DNA of 8,441 nt. It comes from Polynucleobacter sp. GTDB lineage: Bacteria; Pseudomonadota; Gammaproteobacteria; Burkholderiales; Burkholderiaceae. The notes under the pieces are model-generated. The model was not told where the DNA came from and ran no database searches. It saw only the letters and a list, made by a program, of their open reading frames with translations. Positions 8,375-8,441 of this stretch are shown piece after piece. The stretch is taken from positions 1 to 8,441 of the forward strand of contig JALRCP010000171.1 in NCBI GenBank assembly GCA_023257325.1, read 5' to 3'. How positions within the stretch are numbered: the first letter of the stretch is position 1; each line of letters begins with the position of its first letter. Made by a program: the position numbers and the translations under genes.

Positions 8375-8441
8375 GCTTCCTCCATAGTGCACTGTAAAGG
8401 GTGACCCGACTCACGGGCTCGATCTACTACTTGATGAACTT
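8371..8441 (-). CDS. clpS: ATP-dependent Clp protease adaptor ClpS, C-terminal fragment (runs off right edge)
   Basis: Reading the minus strand from 8439, 22 codons followed by TGA (8373-8371) give [22 protein letters not shown]. This closely resembles the C-terminal helix and tail of ClpS, including the conserved stretch around [10 protein letters not shown]. ClpS binds proteins with N-degron residues and delivers them to the ClpA N-domain. The ligand-binding part lies outside the window. The stop shares bases with the clpA ATG in an ATGA overlap, and the terminal Met-Glu-Glu-Ala codons contain the clpA ribosome-binding site. Adjacency to clpA makes the identity secure despite the short length. 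Confidence 0.93.
   Translation of the reverse strand, partial: VHQVVDRARESGHPLQCTMEEA
8377..8383 (-). promoter_or_regulatory. Strong Shine-Dalgarno site of clpA, inside clpS
   Basis: The minus strand reads GGAGGAA at 8383-8377, 2 nt before the ATG at 8374 (4 nt from the GGAGG core). It decides the clpA start in favour of the internal methionine. It is the best ribosome-binding site in the window, in contrast to the weak or absent sites before ribF, ileS and dut. Confidence 0.8.

Noticed and set aside
8375..8392. Longer clpA start at GTG 8392-8390
   Set aside because: The added residues MHYGGS are not family-like and would be encoded by the ribosome-binding site itself; the ATG at 8374 fits both the site and the ClpA N-terminus.
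1..8441. A hidden mobile element, CRISPR array, defence system or other novel multi-gene system
   Set aside because: Every gene is a recognisable full or edge-truncated housekeeping gene with intact motifs. No terminal inverted repeats, target duplications, spaced repeats or transfer-like compositional breaks were seen by eye.

Overview
The window is ordinary, densely packed chromosomal housekeeping DNA from a Gram-negative bacterium. Protein sequences, moderate G+C content and gene order (ribF-ileS-lspA-coaBC-dut facing clpS-clpA, with purN divergent from ribF) best fit a betaproteobacterium of the Burkholderiaceae, most likely Polynucleobacter or a close relative. That assignment comes from recognition of the sequences, not from a search.

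Layout. Positions 1-54 (minus) are the first 18 codons of purN, read out of the left edge. A 27-bp gap (55-81) carries an AT-rich, nearly symmetric -10-like element that may fire in both directions. Positions 82-6068 (plus) form one compact run of five genes with junctions of -8, +19, +17 and +1 nt: ribF (FMN/FAD synthesis), ileS (isoleucyl-tRNA synthetase), lspA (signal peptidase II), coaBC (two steps of coenzyme A synthesis) and dut (dUTPase). Positions 6065-8374 (minus) hold clpA, the unfoldase partner of ClpP. Its stop codon interlocks with that of dut in a shared TTAA. Positions 8371-8441 (minus) are the last 22 codons of clpS, the N-degron adaptor of ClpA; its stop overlaps the clpA start (ATGA). 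No gene-free stretch reaches 300 bases; the longest is the 27-bp purN/ribF gap.

How the genes relate. The plus-strand run is probably a single transcription unit. It joins ribF-ileS-lspA and coaBC-dut, two neighbourhoods that are separate in E. coli. RibF makes FMN, which is the cofactor of the CoaC half of CoaBC, so two members are biochemically linked. ClpS and ClpA form one N-end-rule degradation module, and their coupled stop/start with a strong Shine-Dalgarno site fits coordinated synthesis.

I found no mobile element, CRISPR array, RNA gene, prophage or defence system, and no evidence of a novel multi-gene system. The points most worth a second look are an A8 slippery run exactly at the CoaC/CoaB domain junction, with a stop three codons into the -1 frame; the compact symmetric divergent promoter region; and the convergent dut/clpA ends, which leave no room for an intergenic terminator.
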